Below, in pieces: positions 54,430-64,000 of a DNA stretch of 64,000 nucleotides (positions within the stretch are counted from its first letter, which is position 1; every line of letters starts with the position of its first letter). Source of the DNA: Nematostella vectensis (lineage: Eukaryota; Cnidaria; Anthozoa; Actiniaria; Edwardsiidae); NCBI RefSeq assembly GCF_932526225.1, contig NC_064034.1:16380887-16444886 (forward strand), written 5' to 3'. Position numbers and translations under genes: made by a program. The notes below the pieces were generated by a model that searched no databases, was not told the DNA's origin, and saw only the letters and a list, made by a program, of their open reading frames with translations.

Positions 54430-57400
54430 ATGCTGTCAGCAAATGCAGTGCCGTGTCACCAATTGGAGGGTCTTAAAATTTCACTGTATTCTCGGGAAGA
54501 AGTTCGAAAACTAAGCGTAAAACGAATCACAAATCCGGAGACGTTTGATGCTTTGCTCCATCCTAACCATGGCGGCTTGTACGATCCAGTTTTGGGACCA
54601 ACGGACAGGGATGACTTGTGTGGAACTTGTGGACAGAATAACTTCAGCTGCCCTGGCCATTTTGGTCACATCGAACTGCCATTACCCGTCTATCACCCGT
54701 TGTTTTTCAAGATGTTACTGCAAGTTCTTCGTTCGTCTTGTTTTTGCTGCCATAGGATGTTATTGAGCAAATCTGCCAAGAAATTATTAGCTAGGTAAGT
54801 TGCTTTCTCAAGAAAACAGAGTTACAAGATTTTGATTCTTAATTAAAATACTCTTTCACTTGACTGTGACATGGCTATAATTATTGTTGTTAACAATATC
54901 TTCTTTGTTGGTGCCTAGTCAAATGAAGGTCCTTGATTATGGTCTGATCTCTGTAGCTGAGGAGTTAGAAGAAATAGTTAAGAACGTCTTATCAAATGGT
55001 GCTACTGAAAAAAGTGGCAAAGATGCAATGGATGAGAACTGTGTTGCAGCCCTGAACAAGCATGTAAGGACCGTCCTGCATGAATTAGACAAAAGTGAGT
55101 CACGGAAGAAGGCAAACTCTATGAATGTCACAGACTTTCGCCATGCTTTATTGAAAAAATTCAGCAAAACGCATCTGTCAACAAAGAGACGTTATTGCTC
55201 CATGTGTAAAGCGCCATCAAGGGATGTCCGGCATGAGTATAACAGTCGGTTGTACTTAAAGCCTCTACCCAATAGGGAGGCACAGAAGTGGGCTGCTACC
55301 AAGGTGGCACATGCCCACCTCACCCAGCTAGAAGAGCGTGCCAGGAAGGACAAGGATGAAGAGTTGCTGACTGGACAGATGAAAAGTGAGTCAGTACTGT
55401 AAGGCATCATAAGTAAATTGTCTAAGGAAGGTAACATCTGAGAAGTAAATATGTTGTAACCATTTTAATGTAATTTTTAGCATATAAAATAGGCCTTTGT
55501 TGTAACTGATGAAACATTCTGCAATTATTTCTTTCCATGTTTCTCTGTTGCTGTTTCCAAGAAATTGGCTTCCACCCTAACAATTGTCCCTCAACCCTGC
55601 CATGCCACTGTCAACTATGTTGTGTTTATTTACTGTACCTCACAATGTAACAATGGCCATATGGTACAGTATATACATGCTGTTGTCAGATGGTTTTCCT
55701 AAACCAATTGTTAACATTCACACAGAAAGTAACAAAAGCTCAGGAGTTAATGAAGTGCTGGATTCACAACAAGAAGTGGCCAAGAGTCTGAAACAGACCT
55801 ATTTGACACCAAAAGAAGTCCTTGAGCATCTTGAAGAGGTTTGGTCCAAGGATGGGGAGTTCTTGAACATCCTGTTAGGAGGCTACCCTGCCCCTAATGC
55901 CAGGCATAGGGCTTCTTCCGCTGATATGTTCTTTGTTGAAGTCTTGCCAGTTGTGCCCTCCAGGTTTAGACCAGTGAGTACTCCCTTAATTGCCTGTGCT
56001 ACATTAGTCACCAACCATCACCTTTGATTTGTCATGTAGCCCTTATCATTTTGAACTTGAACTCAAGTTTACCTTGTTTTTGACCATGACATATTTTATG
56101 AACCTTTCTGAGTGCAGAAGCTACTATGTCCTCATGCCAAAAAAAAAATAGAAGAACCAATAATTAACCACAAGAATGACCATTAACCTGGGAGGTTTAC
56201 TGGAAAAGTTAGCCTTTGGGTCTACTGTACTGTACTTCGATTAGAGTATGGCAAAAATGCACATTGAATATAAATATTGGAAATTTATTTCTTCTTTTAA
56301 GCCAAACAATTCAGCAGGACTCTGCCATAATGAAGCCTTGTTAATGTCCCAAGCAATTTTTTAACTGAACTGTCATTCCATTTTTTCTATGAATAAATGG
56401 GCTTTATTGAAAACAGCAATTTCAATTTTTTGGCACTTGGTTTTTACTATTTCCTTCAGAGACAAATTTTGTTGCAATGAAGTCTAGCCTTTTAGAGGTT
56501 TCAAAGAATTTCAATAATTATTCCAAAACGGATTGCAAATGTAGAAATTTATGCATTATATACGTGCTGCCTAAAGTGTGCTTTCTTTGCAGCTATCTGT
56601 GCTGGGAGAGAAGAGATTTGAGAACCCACAAACTGCTACTCTGGCCAAGGTCTTGAAGGATATTGAGCTGGTTGTGGAGAATCTTAAAGGCCTAGATAAG
56701 AAACATGAGGACCTTCCTCAGATTGCAGAAGATGAACCCGAGGAACAGGAAACAATGAAGAAACCAAGGGTTTGTTTGTTTTTTTATTCTATTGTGTGTT
56801 CTAGTATATGTTTTCAAAATACCTAAAGAAGATGAGGTATATTTTGCAAAATGTTATCAAACTTGACAGAATCTACCCAGTTCTGTTATCAGAAGCAAAG
56901 GCAGTATACATTTATCTGTCCTATATTTCCCTTGAGTTCAATAATAACAGCAACAGAATGCTGTGATGGGTCCAAGTCCACAAGCACCCACTTATTACAC
57001 TTGGCTATTGCAGGTATAACAATGTCATGTTATAGCTAGATAGATAAAAGATACTTGAAGAAGCAAGGCATTGTAAAAATTATATAAGTATGCACAGTAC
57101 TAAAAGATGCAAACCCCAATCTAGCCAATCTGCCCAATCTAGCCAATCTAGTTTGAACCATCACATTGTGTTTGAACCATCACATTGTCTTTTTCACAAC
57201 ATGCGGTAAACTGATTACCACAAGGCCAGTCCTCTTGTCCATATATCCAATCCATAGTACCTTACTATGCCATCCTGAATACCATATCTTTTCTATATTC
57301 ATCCATCCGTGATTATTTGCAATTTGATTTTGCAGTTTGATGTTTTGTAATTTCTTGTTAACAGCGGAAAGGAAAAAATGCACCAGTAACTGTAGCTGGG

Positions 57401-57925
57401 ACTACACCAGTGAAGAGGCTTCACAATGCCTGGTTAAAAATGCAGAGTGATGTTAATGGAGTCATGGATAGCGACCTTGACAAGTTATCAGCTATAAAGT
57501 TTCCAGGCATCCGACAGGTTGGTTCAATATTGTCTAACTACAGTAGTGCACATACAGTACCTATGGGTGGTTTCCAGAAGCCTTGCATCCCATACCCTCT
57601 TGCTTTACCACCAAAAACACTTTTTTTATCCCTGAAGAATCAGACAAAGAAACCAACCCTGGCAGAAAGTCCTCGTTTCTGTACGCAGCTTTGTACATAC
57701 AAATCATTTTTTTGTACAATCATTGAGTGAATACCATCCACTGTGTTTTATAATGTGCTTAAAGAACACTATTTAATGCTAATCCTGTTATTTTTGTATC
57801 AGTTGCTTGAGAAAAAAGAAGGTTTATTTCGCAAACACATGATGGGGAAACGTGTGGACTATGCTGCAAGATCAGTCATATCCCCTGACCCATACATTAA
57901 CACAGATGAAATTGGTGTCCCACAG
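54430..57925 (+). CDS. POLR1A: RNA polymerase I largest subunit, N-terminal part (gene continues beyond window)
   Basis: Catalytic beta-prime-like subunit of the nucleolar enzyme that makes pre-rRNA. Exons: 54430-54794, 54919-55385, 55726-55973, 56593-56769, 57365-57517, 57803-57925 (511 codons so far, phase-consistent). The clamp zinc site is [19 protein letters not shown] in exon 1, with a further CFCCHR. Exon 3 has [12 protein letters not shown]. Exon 6 has [27 protein letters not shown], the clamp/switch region before the active site. The gap between these blocks matches the Pol I-specific acidic insertion (exons 4-5). The exon 4 donor is GTTTGT, a weak but usable site. The catalytic NADFDGD exon lies beyond the window, after an intron of more than 6 kb. 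Confidence 0.93.
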
Positions 57926-58034
57926 GTCAGAAATTGTAAACATGAAGTATTTGTTGGTGGAGTGTTGTTACGTATACTGTAATTCCTCAAATGGGTGCCT
58001 CCCTAAAATATACATGAGTGCCTCCCCCCCACTG

Positions 58035-58220
58035 AATAAGCATCTTGCCTAAGAGGAAGCATATGAATACCATGCCTCTTATGAATAAGCATCTTGCCTA
58101 AAGGGAAGCATATGAATACCATGCCTCTTATGAATAAGCATCTTGCCTAAGAGGAAGCATATGAATACCATGCCTCTCATGAATAAGCATCTTGCCTAAG
58201 AGGAAGCATATGAATACCAT
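58035..58220. repeat. 49-bp minisatellite, left part
   Basis: Nearly four units of AATAAGCATCTTGCCTAAGA plus GGAAGCATATGAATACC and ATGCCTCTTATG in the POLR1A intron. The array continues at 61878-61960 on the other side of the LINE. Confidence 0.85.
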
Positions 58221-58262
58221 ATAAGCGCCTGCACCCGCGAACGGGTATAACACAGTTTGTAT

Positions 58263-60173
58263 TTAACTGTTCTCCGCCCTTTTACGGCGAGCTTCCCTTT
58301 GTTTTAAATAGGTTTCATATCTTCTTTTGTCGTATGACGTGCAGATGTTATTTGTGATCGCCCTCCATTCCTTTCTATTATGTACATGATAGTTCCACGC
58401 TTCAAGGACGCATCCAATTTTGAGGTCTTTTTTCAAAATGTCCTTGAATCTTAGTTTAGGACGACCAACTGGGCGAGACCCGTGTTCTAGCTCCGAAAAT
58501 AACAGCTGCTTAGGCACTCTGTCATCGTCCATTCGGCAGAGGTGACCAAGCCAGCGGAGACGATTTCTAGCTAATTTTGTTTCAATATCATCTACGTTTG
58601 CACGACGGAGGACGTCTTCATTGCTTATATAGTCATCCCACTTGATCTTGAGGATTAGGCGTAAATGGCGTTGTTGCAGAGTACGAAGTTCTCTAACTTC
58701 ATGCTGATATACAGTCCATGTCTCACTACCGTACAATAAGAGAGGCATTAGACATTGATTATAAACAGCGATCTTGGTTGGTACAGTGAGATCACGTGAG
58801 TCGAAAACTCTCTTTCGAAGGCGACCATAAGCACATGATACAGCTTGTATACGAGATGTGAGCTCCGCTCTCATTGAGCAGTCACTTGACAGGATACTAC
58901 CAAGGTATTTAAAGTGAGTAACATTGACCAGCTTAATGCCATCAACATAAAAGTCGGCAGTATTACCAATACACATAGTCTCCGTCTTTTTAGTGTTAAT
59001 GCGCATCCCCATTCTCTTAGCAAGTTCATTGTACGATGTAAGTAAAGACTGCAGACCCTCTGGGGTATCGCTAAATAAGGCGATATCGTCAGCGTACTGT
59101 GCCTCCCTGATGAATTCCGTAAGGACTTTTGTTTTTGCTTTGAGCCTGCGAAGATCGAAGAGATTACCATCAAATCGGAATCTTATCTTGATGCTGCAGG
59201 TGTGTTCAATTTTATTAAAGGCCAACCAGAGCAGGACAGCAGCATAGATGCCGAATAGAGTTGGTGCTAACTTACATCCTTGCTTGACACCACAGTTGTA
59301 TTCAAATGCTCGAGTTAGCTCTCCGTCTACGATTAGCCTAGCATGAACATCAGAATATAGCTTCTTTATTATACTTATGAACTTTGGTGGGCATCCTAGT
59401 TTGCCAAGGATCGAAAAGAGAAGTTCACGATTGACAGTGTCGAAGGCTTTCACAAAGTCTACAAAGACTATATACATGTTGTTACGTTGCTCTCTGGTCT
59501 TTTCCATAAGCTGACGAAGAGTGAATATGCCATCAATAGTGCCCCTACCAGCTCGGTACCCTGACTGGGACTGGGGATATATAAATTCCGCAAGCAGCTG
59601 TAGTCTTTGCAAGATGATATCTGCGAATATTTTCCCCACGACGCTTAGTAGTGATATCCCCCTGTAGTTTCCACATTCGCTTCTGTCGCCCTTCTTAAAT
59701 AAAATGGTGATAATTGCATCTTTCCACACTTGAGGAATGATTTCAGACGCCCAGATGATATTAAAGAGGATGAGAAGAAAAGCTCTCAGGCAGCGACCAC
59801 CATAAACAATGACTTCTGGAAGGACACCATCAAAACCAGGGCTCTTCCCAAGTTTGGTGTTTGAAATGGCTATTTTCAGCTCCAGGTCTGTAACAGGATC
59901 ATCCATAGACTGCATGATTGGTAATTGGTCAAGTTCGTCCACGATTTTTAAGTCAACATCACTCGGGAGATTTAGCAAATCACTAAAGTGCTCCACCCAT
60001 CTACCTTTGACTTCTATGGGATCGGCCAAAAGAGTGCCTTCTTTAGAGCGAACAGGATGAGAATTTCTTGATCTTGGGCCATAGACTGCATTCAAGGTGG
60101 CATAGAACTCTCTTGGATTTTTTGTTTGAGAAAAATGCTCAGCTTCTTCAGCTTTTTTTTTGAAACCATGCAT
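58263..60173 (-). pseudogene. LINE reverse transcriptase frame
   Basis: 636 codons, overlapping the endonuclease frame by 26 bases. RT motifs: WKDAIITILFKKGDR, NYRGISLLSVVGKIF, VFVDFVKAFDTVN (first catalytic Asp), VKQGCKLAPTLFG, and AQYADDIALF (YADD box). A C-terminal zinc-knuckle-like and RLRWLGHLCRM block follows. In a working RTE element this would be joined to the endonuclease; here it is in another frame. Called a pseudogene for that reason, although ribosomal slippage is possible. Confidence 0.75.
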
Positions 60174-61383
60174 CCTTGATTTGTCTGATACGTGTTCTTA
60201 ACGAGTGCCTGTCTAGGCTTTTGTCTTGAAGTAAGTTTCGAATTTCCTCATCTTGGTCATCAAACCAGTCATTTTGGATCCTCTTTTTCCTTTCGAAAAC
60301 ATGGTTTGCAGCTTGTTGAAGAATATCTTGCAGATCTTCGAAATCGTTATTACAAGCAGGAATTTTCTCATCTAAAAACTGAACGAGCTTCACTTTCTTA
60401 TCGTCATTGAGACGAGTGTCTAGCTTTTTCGGGGATCTTGAGATATTCTTCTTGCGCTTCAAAGGAAAAGCACAATTAGACACTAAAAGCTTGTGGTCCG
60501 TGAAACAGTCGGCAGCTTGATTGACTTTGGTTACTTTAATAAAAGGCTTAGCAGCTTGATTGGCTAGCACATGATCGAGTTGGTGCCAGTGCTTAGAGCG
60601 GAGGTGTTGCCACGTGTTCTTCAAGCTATCCTTTAATTGAAACATTGTACCCATGACACTTAGCTGCAACTGAGTGCAAAACTCAAGGAGCATGAGGCCA
60701 TTCGAGTTCATCTTTCCAACACCGTGCTTACCGATAACATCAGGCCAGGATTTGTAGTCTTGACCCACACGAGCATTGAAATCGCCCAACACAATAAGAG
60801 GGTTGTTCTGAGCTGAAGGAAGGCAACAACGGAGCTTTTCGTAAAATACCTCTTTTTCCTCAGATGTTCTTTGCATGGTAGGAGCGTATACGCTAACAAG
60901 GGTGAGGTAGTTACCACTTTCCAATGGAACACGCATTTGCATAAGTCTGTCGTTGATAGGTGTTGGACAAATCCCTTGCGATACAAGTCTGTTGGAGATA
61001 GCAAATCCGACACCGGCTGTTCTCTCACTTCCCCCACTCCAGAAGATAGTATGACTCCTTTCTACAATGTTACCAGTGTTGGGACGTCGGACTTCGCTTA
61101 AAGCACAGATATCGATATTAGCATGCTCCAGCTCACGACAAATGAGTGCTGTGGCTTGCTCTGGTCTTAGAGAACCATCGCCGTCATTGGTAGTACGGAC
61201 ATTCCAAGCTCCAAGGGTTAGAGCTTGCTTTCTAGAAGATAGAAACTGACGATTGTCGATTGCTCTGGAAGTTATAGCCGAGTGCGGTCTTCGTCCATTT
61301 TTCGCCACTGCCGCACTGGGTGGCGCATCGGTTCCCCCGAATGCGGTAGCCATAGCTCCAATACTACTAGATTGACTTTCCAT
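60148..61383 (-). CDS. LINE endonuclease domain frame
   Basis: 411 codons. Endonuclease/exonuclease/phosphatase fold: LGAWNVRT (Asn), ALSEVRRP (catalytic Glu), LIVLGDFNARVG (Asp/Asn), TDHKLLVSN (terminal Asp-His). It ends at a run of nine A residues (minus strand), where the frame shifts into the RT frame below. Confidence 0.85.
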   Translation of the reverse strand: MESQSSSIGAMATAFGGTDAPPSAAVAKNGRRPHSAITSRAIDNRQFLSSRKQALTLGAWNVRTTNDGDGSLRPEQATALICRELEHANIDICALSEVRRPNTGNIVERSHTIFWSGGSERTAGVGFAISNRLVSQGICPTPINDRLMQMRVPLESGNYLTLVSVYAPTMQRTSEEKEVFYEKLRCCLPSAQNNPLIVLGDFNARVGQDYKSWPDVIGKHGVGKMNSNGLMLLEFCTQLQLSVMGTMFQLKDSLKNTWQHLRSKHWHQLDHVLANQAAKPFIKVTKVNQAADCFTDHKLLVSNCAFPLKRKKNISRSPKKLDTRLNDDKKVKLVQFLDEKIPACNNDFEDLQDILQQAANHVFERKKRIQNDWFDDQDEEIRNLLQDKSLDRHSLRTRIRQIKDAWFQKKS

Positions 61384-61877
61384 AAAAACTGTGAGGCTGC
61401 ACCACTGATGACGACACTACCTGGCGCGAGGGTAGTGTCCCTTGGCGAGAGGTCCTGTTTATCGACAACCCAGCATAGCTGGGATGGCCGCAGAAACAAC
61501 TCGCTGCAACTTGTTGCCGGAAACTGAAGCCGGGTTGACCATCAGATCCGCCGGTGCTGGCCGTTGACCTATTCGAAGCTCATCCGCCCAAAGAAGTAAC
61601 AAAGGTTTACTCCCAGATTTTTCCTCGAGGTTGACTCCTGAAGCCTTTCCCAGACCGGGTATAGCCGCAAGGCAGCGGAGGTTTGGAAACAGGGTTTTCC
61701 TTCCCCTAGGTGGATTGCCAACCAAGGCTAACGAGCACCACCTACCCAGAAAGGGAATATACCGTCCCTTACTCGGTCCCTAGTGTAACTTTTTGTCAAG
61801 GACAGGTGCACCACGTGAAGGTAGTTACACAGGATTTAGGTGGCCAGAGCCGTGAGGAATAGCCGCCCTAAGCACCC

Positions 61878-61960
61878 ATGAATACCATGCCTCTCATGAA
61901 TAAGCATCTTGCCTAAGAGGAAGCATATGAATACCATGCCTCTCATGAATAAGGGGGAAT
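61878..61960. repeat. 49-bp minisatellite, right part
   Basis: Continuation of the 58035-58220 array after the LINE. Confidence 0.8.
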
Positions 61961-62242
61961 ATATGAAAAAGTGCCTCCTCCTAATAATTGCCTCACTTAA
62001 GAGGAACATTTGTAAAAAAAGACCTCCCCAGAATCATCCTTGCCTAAAATTAGTGCACACAATAAACTTTTATGAAAAAGGGATTGTACGCTAGGAGGTA
62101 AGTAACCAAAACCAACTGTACTATCCACCACAACATTTTGTTATGAAAAGCTTCTTTTGATTCTTAAATTTTTGTTTACCTTACACATTGTAAAAGTTCT
62201 TTTTATCTGGAGATAGAACAGATTTTCAAATAAGTGCCTTCG

Positions 62243-64000
62243 CCGAATAAGCACCTGCCCCTTGTAAGAACCTCTCTCTTGTAAGCACCTCCCCCTTGTA
62301 AGCACCTCCCCCTTGTTAGCACCTCCCCCTTGTTAGCACCTCCCCCTTGTTAGCACCTCCCCCTTGTTAGCACCTCCCCCTTGTTAGCACCTCCCCCTTG
62401 TAAGCACCTCCCCCTTGTTAGCACCTCCCCCTTGTAAGCACCTCCCCCTTGTTAGCACCTCCCCCTTGTTAGCACCTCCCCCTTGTTAGCACCTCCCCCT
62501 TGTTAGCACCTCCCCCTTGTAAGCACCTCCCTCTTGTAAGCACCTCCCCCTTGTAAGCACCTCCCCCTTGTTAGCACCTCCCCCTTGTAAGCACCTCCCT
62601 CTTGTAAGCACCTCCCCCTTGTTAGCACCTCTCCCCTTGTTAGCACCTCCCCCTTGTAAGCACCTCCCCCCTTGTTAGCACCTCCCCCTTGTAAGCACCT
62701 CCCCTTGTAAGCACCTCCCTCTTGTAAGCACCTCCCCCTTGTAAGCACCTCCCCCCTTGTTAGCACCTCCCCCTTGTAAGCACCTCCCCCTTGTTAGCAC
62801 CTCCCCCTTGTAAGCACCTCCCTCTTGTAAGCACCTCCCCCTTGTTAGCACCTCTCTCTTGTTAGCACCTCCCCCTTGTAAGCACCTCCCCCTTGTTAGC
62901 ACCTCCCCCTTGTAAGCACTTCCCCCCTTGTTAGCACCTCCCCCTTGTTAGCACCTCCCCCTTGTTAGCACCTCCCCCTTTTAAGCGCCTCCCCCTTGTT
63001 AGCACCTCCCCCTTGTTAGCACCTCCCCCTTGTAAGCACCTCCCCCTTGTTAGCACCTCCCCCTTGTTAGCACCTCCCCCTTGTTAGCACCTCCCCCTTG
63101 TAAGCACCTCCCCCTTGTAAGCACCTCCCCCTTGTAAGCACCTCCCCCTTGTAAGTGCCTCCCCCTTGTTAGCACCTCCCCCTTGTTAGCACCTCCCCCT
63201 TGTAAGCACCTCCTCCCTTGTAAGCACCTCCCCCTTGTTAGCACCTCCCCCTTGTTAGCACCTCCCCCTTGTAAGTGCCTCCCCCTTGTAAGCACCTCCC
63301 CCTTGTAAGTGCCTCCCCCTTGTTAGCACCTCCCCCTTGTAAGCACCTCCCCCTTGTAAGTGCCTCCCCCTTGTAAGCACCTCCCCCTTGTAAGTGCCTC
63401 CCCCTTGTTAGCACCTCCCCCTTGTTAGCACCTCCCTCTTGTAAGCACCTCCCCCTTGTAAGCACCTCCCCCTTGTAAGCACCTCCCCCTTGTTAGCACC
63501 TCCCCCTTGTTAGCACCTCCCCCTTGTTAGCACCTCCCCCTTGTAAGCACCTCCCTCTTGTAAGCACCTCCCCCCTTGTTAGCACCTCCCTCTTGTAAGT
63601 GCCTCCCCCTTGTAAGCACCTCCCTCTTGTAAGCACCTCCCCCCTTGTTAGCACCTCCCCCTTGTAAGCACCTCCCCCTTGTAAGCACCTCCCCCCTTGT
63701 AAGCACCTCCCCCTTGTAAGCACCTCCCCCCTTGTTAGCACCTCCCCCTTGTTAGCACCTCCCCCTTGTAAGCACCTCCCCCTTGTAAGCACCTCCCCCT
63801 TGTAAGCACCTCCCCCCTTGTAAGCACCTCCCCCCTTGTTAGCACTTCCCCCCTTGTTAGCACCTCCCCCTTGTAAGCACCTCCCCCTTGAAAGCACCTC
63901 CCCTTGTAGGTGCCTCCCCCTTGTAAGCACCTCCCCTTTGTAAGCACCTCCCCCTTGTTAGCACCTCCCCCTTGTTAGCACCTCCCTCTTGTAAGCACCT
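62243..64000. repeat. 17-bp minisatellite in the POLR1A intron, running off the window
   Basis: About 100 units of CACCTCCCCCTTGTTAG or CACCTCCCCCTTGTAAG. Two unit types alternate irregularly, with AGTGCCT and C-length variants. Diffuse precursors (GTGCCTCCCCC, GAATAAGTGCC) are seen from about 58010. Frames on the minus strand (LTRGRCLQGG) are not genes. Confidence 0.95.

Larger units (their letters stand above)
58221..61877 (-). mobile_element. RTE-like LINE, nearly full length, frameshifted
   Basis: 3.66 kb on the minus strand. The apurinic-type endonuclease is followed by reverse transcriptase. The element is flanked by an 11-bp direct repeat ATGAATACCAT (58210-58220 and 61878-61888). That sequence belongs to the 49-bp minisatellite, so the LINE inserted into the array. 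The endonuclease plus RT order without a gag-like ORF1, and the AWNVRT start, fit the RTE clade ('craniofacial development protein 2-like' in automated annotation). About 500 bases at 61384-61877 form the 5' leader. Confidence 0.85.

Noticed and set aside
62503..63947. Gly-rich LTRGRCLQGG proteins
   Set aside because: Products of the 17-bp array in the wrong strand of a POLR1A intron.

Overview
This is eukaryotic DNA: intron-rich genes with GT-AG junctions, LINE/SINE/MITE debris and many tandem repeats. The gene set (a laminin beta chain with a beta knob, TPRA1, a copine, an organellar-type MutS/MSH1, the Pol I large subunit and divergent rhodopsin-class GPCRs) suggests a non-bilaterian animal, most likely an anthozoan cnidarian such as a sea anemone. 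The species assignment is inference. No prokaryotic operon, CRISPR array or viral gene cluster was seen.

Layout. 307-4431 (+): the C-terminal seven exons of a laminin beta-type chain. 5.1-7.2 kb: MITEs and a tRNA-Glu-derived SINE. 7274-10967 (+): a complete TPRA1 gene whose stop codon lies in the first unit of a minisatellite (10.95-12.07 kb). 13466-31902 (+): a complete copine gene (535 codons plus stop, reading frame consistent across all junctions) with a pair of alternative C2B exons and five repeat arrays in its introns. One of its introns hosts a complete single-exon GPCR gene (23059-25338) with a 14-residue repeat tail. 33185-34027 (+): an intronless gene of unknown family. 34444-54243 (-): a complete MutS family gene, MSH1-like (11 exons, 1056 codons plus stop). 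Its 8.9-kb intron contains a second GPCR (44399-45490, +) and an intronless ATP-grasp gene (47607-48818, -). 54430 onward (+): the first six exons of POLR1A, head-to-head with MSH1 across 186 bp. Its last visible intron carries an RTE-like LINE (58221-61877) and a 17-bp minisatellite that runs off the window end.

The most unusual pattern is that several intronic minisatellites are built from the adjacent exon edge and its splice site. Copine exon 5 donor (26-bp unit), copine exon 10 donor (51 bp), copine exon 15 acceptor (46 bp), MSH1 exon 5 donor (about 84 bp) and the MSH1 Walker-B exon donor (about 80 bp) each have homologous copies stacked in the neighbouring intron, carrying duplicate splice sites and coding fragments. 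A relic duplication of the copine exon 9 acceptor and a complete tandem exon duplication (exons 7a/7b) in the same gene suggest one continuing process of junction-anchored tandem duplication, which could create decoy splice sites, alternative exons or new introns.

Limits: gene models come from reading frames, splice consensus and remembered family sequences. No alignment or database search was run. 5' UTRs and transcription starts are mostly not determinable.
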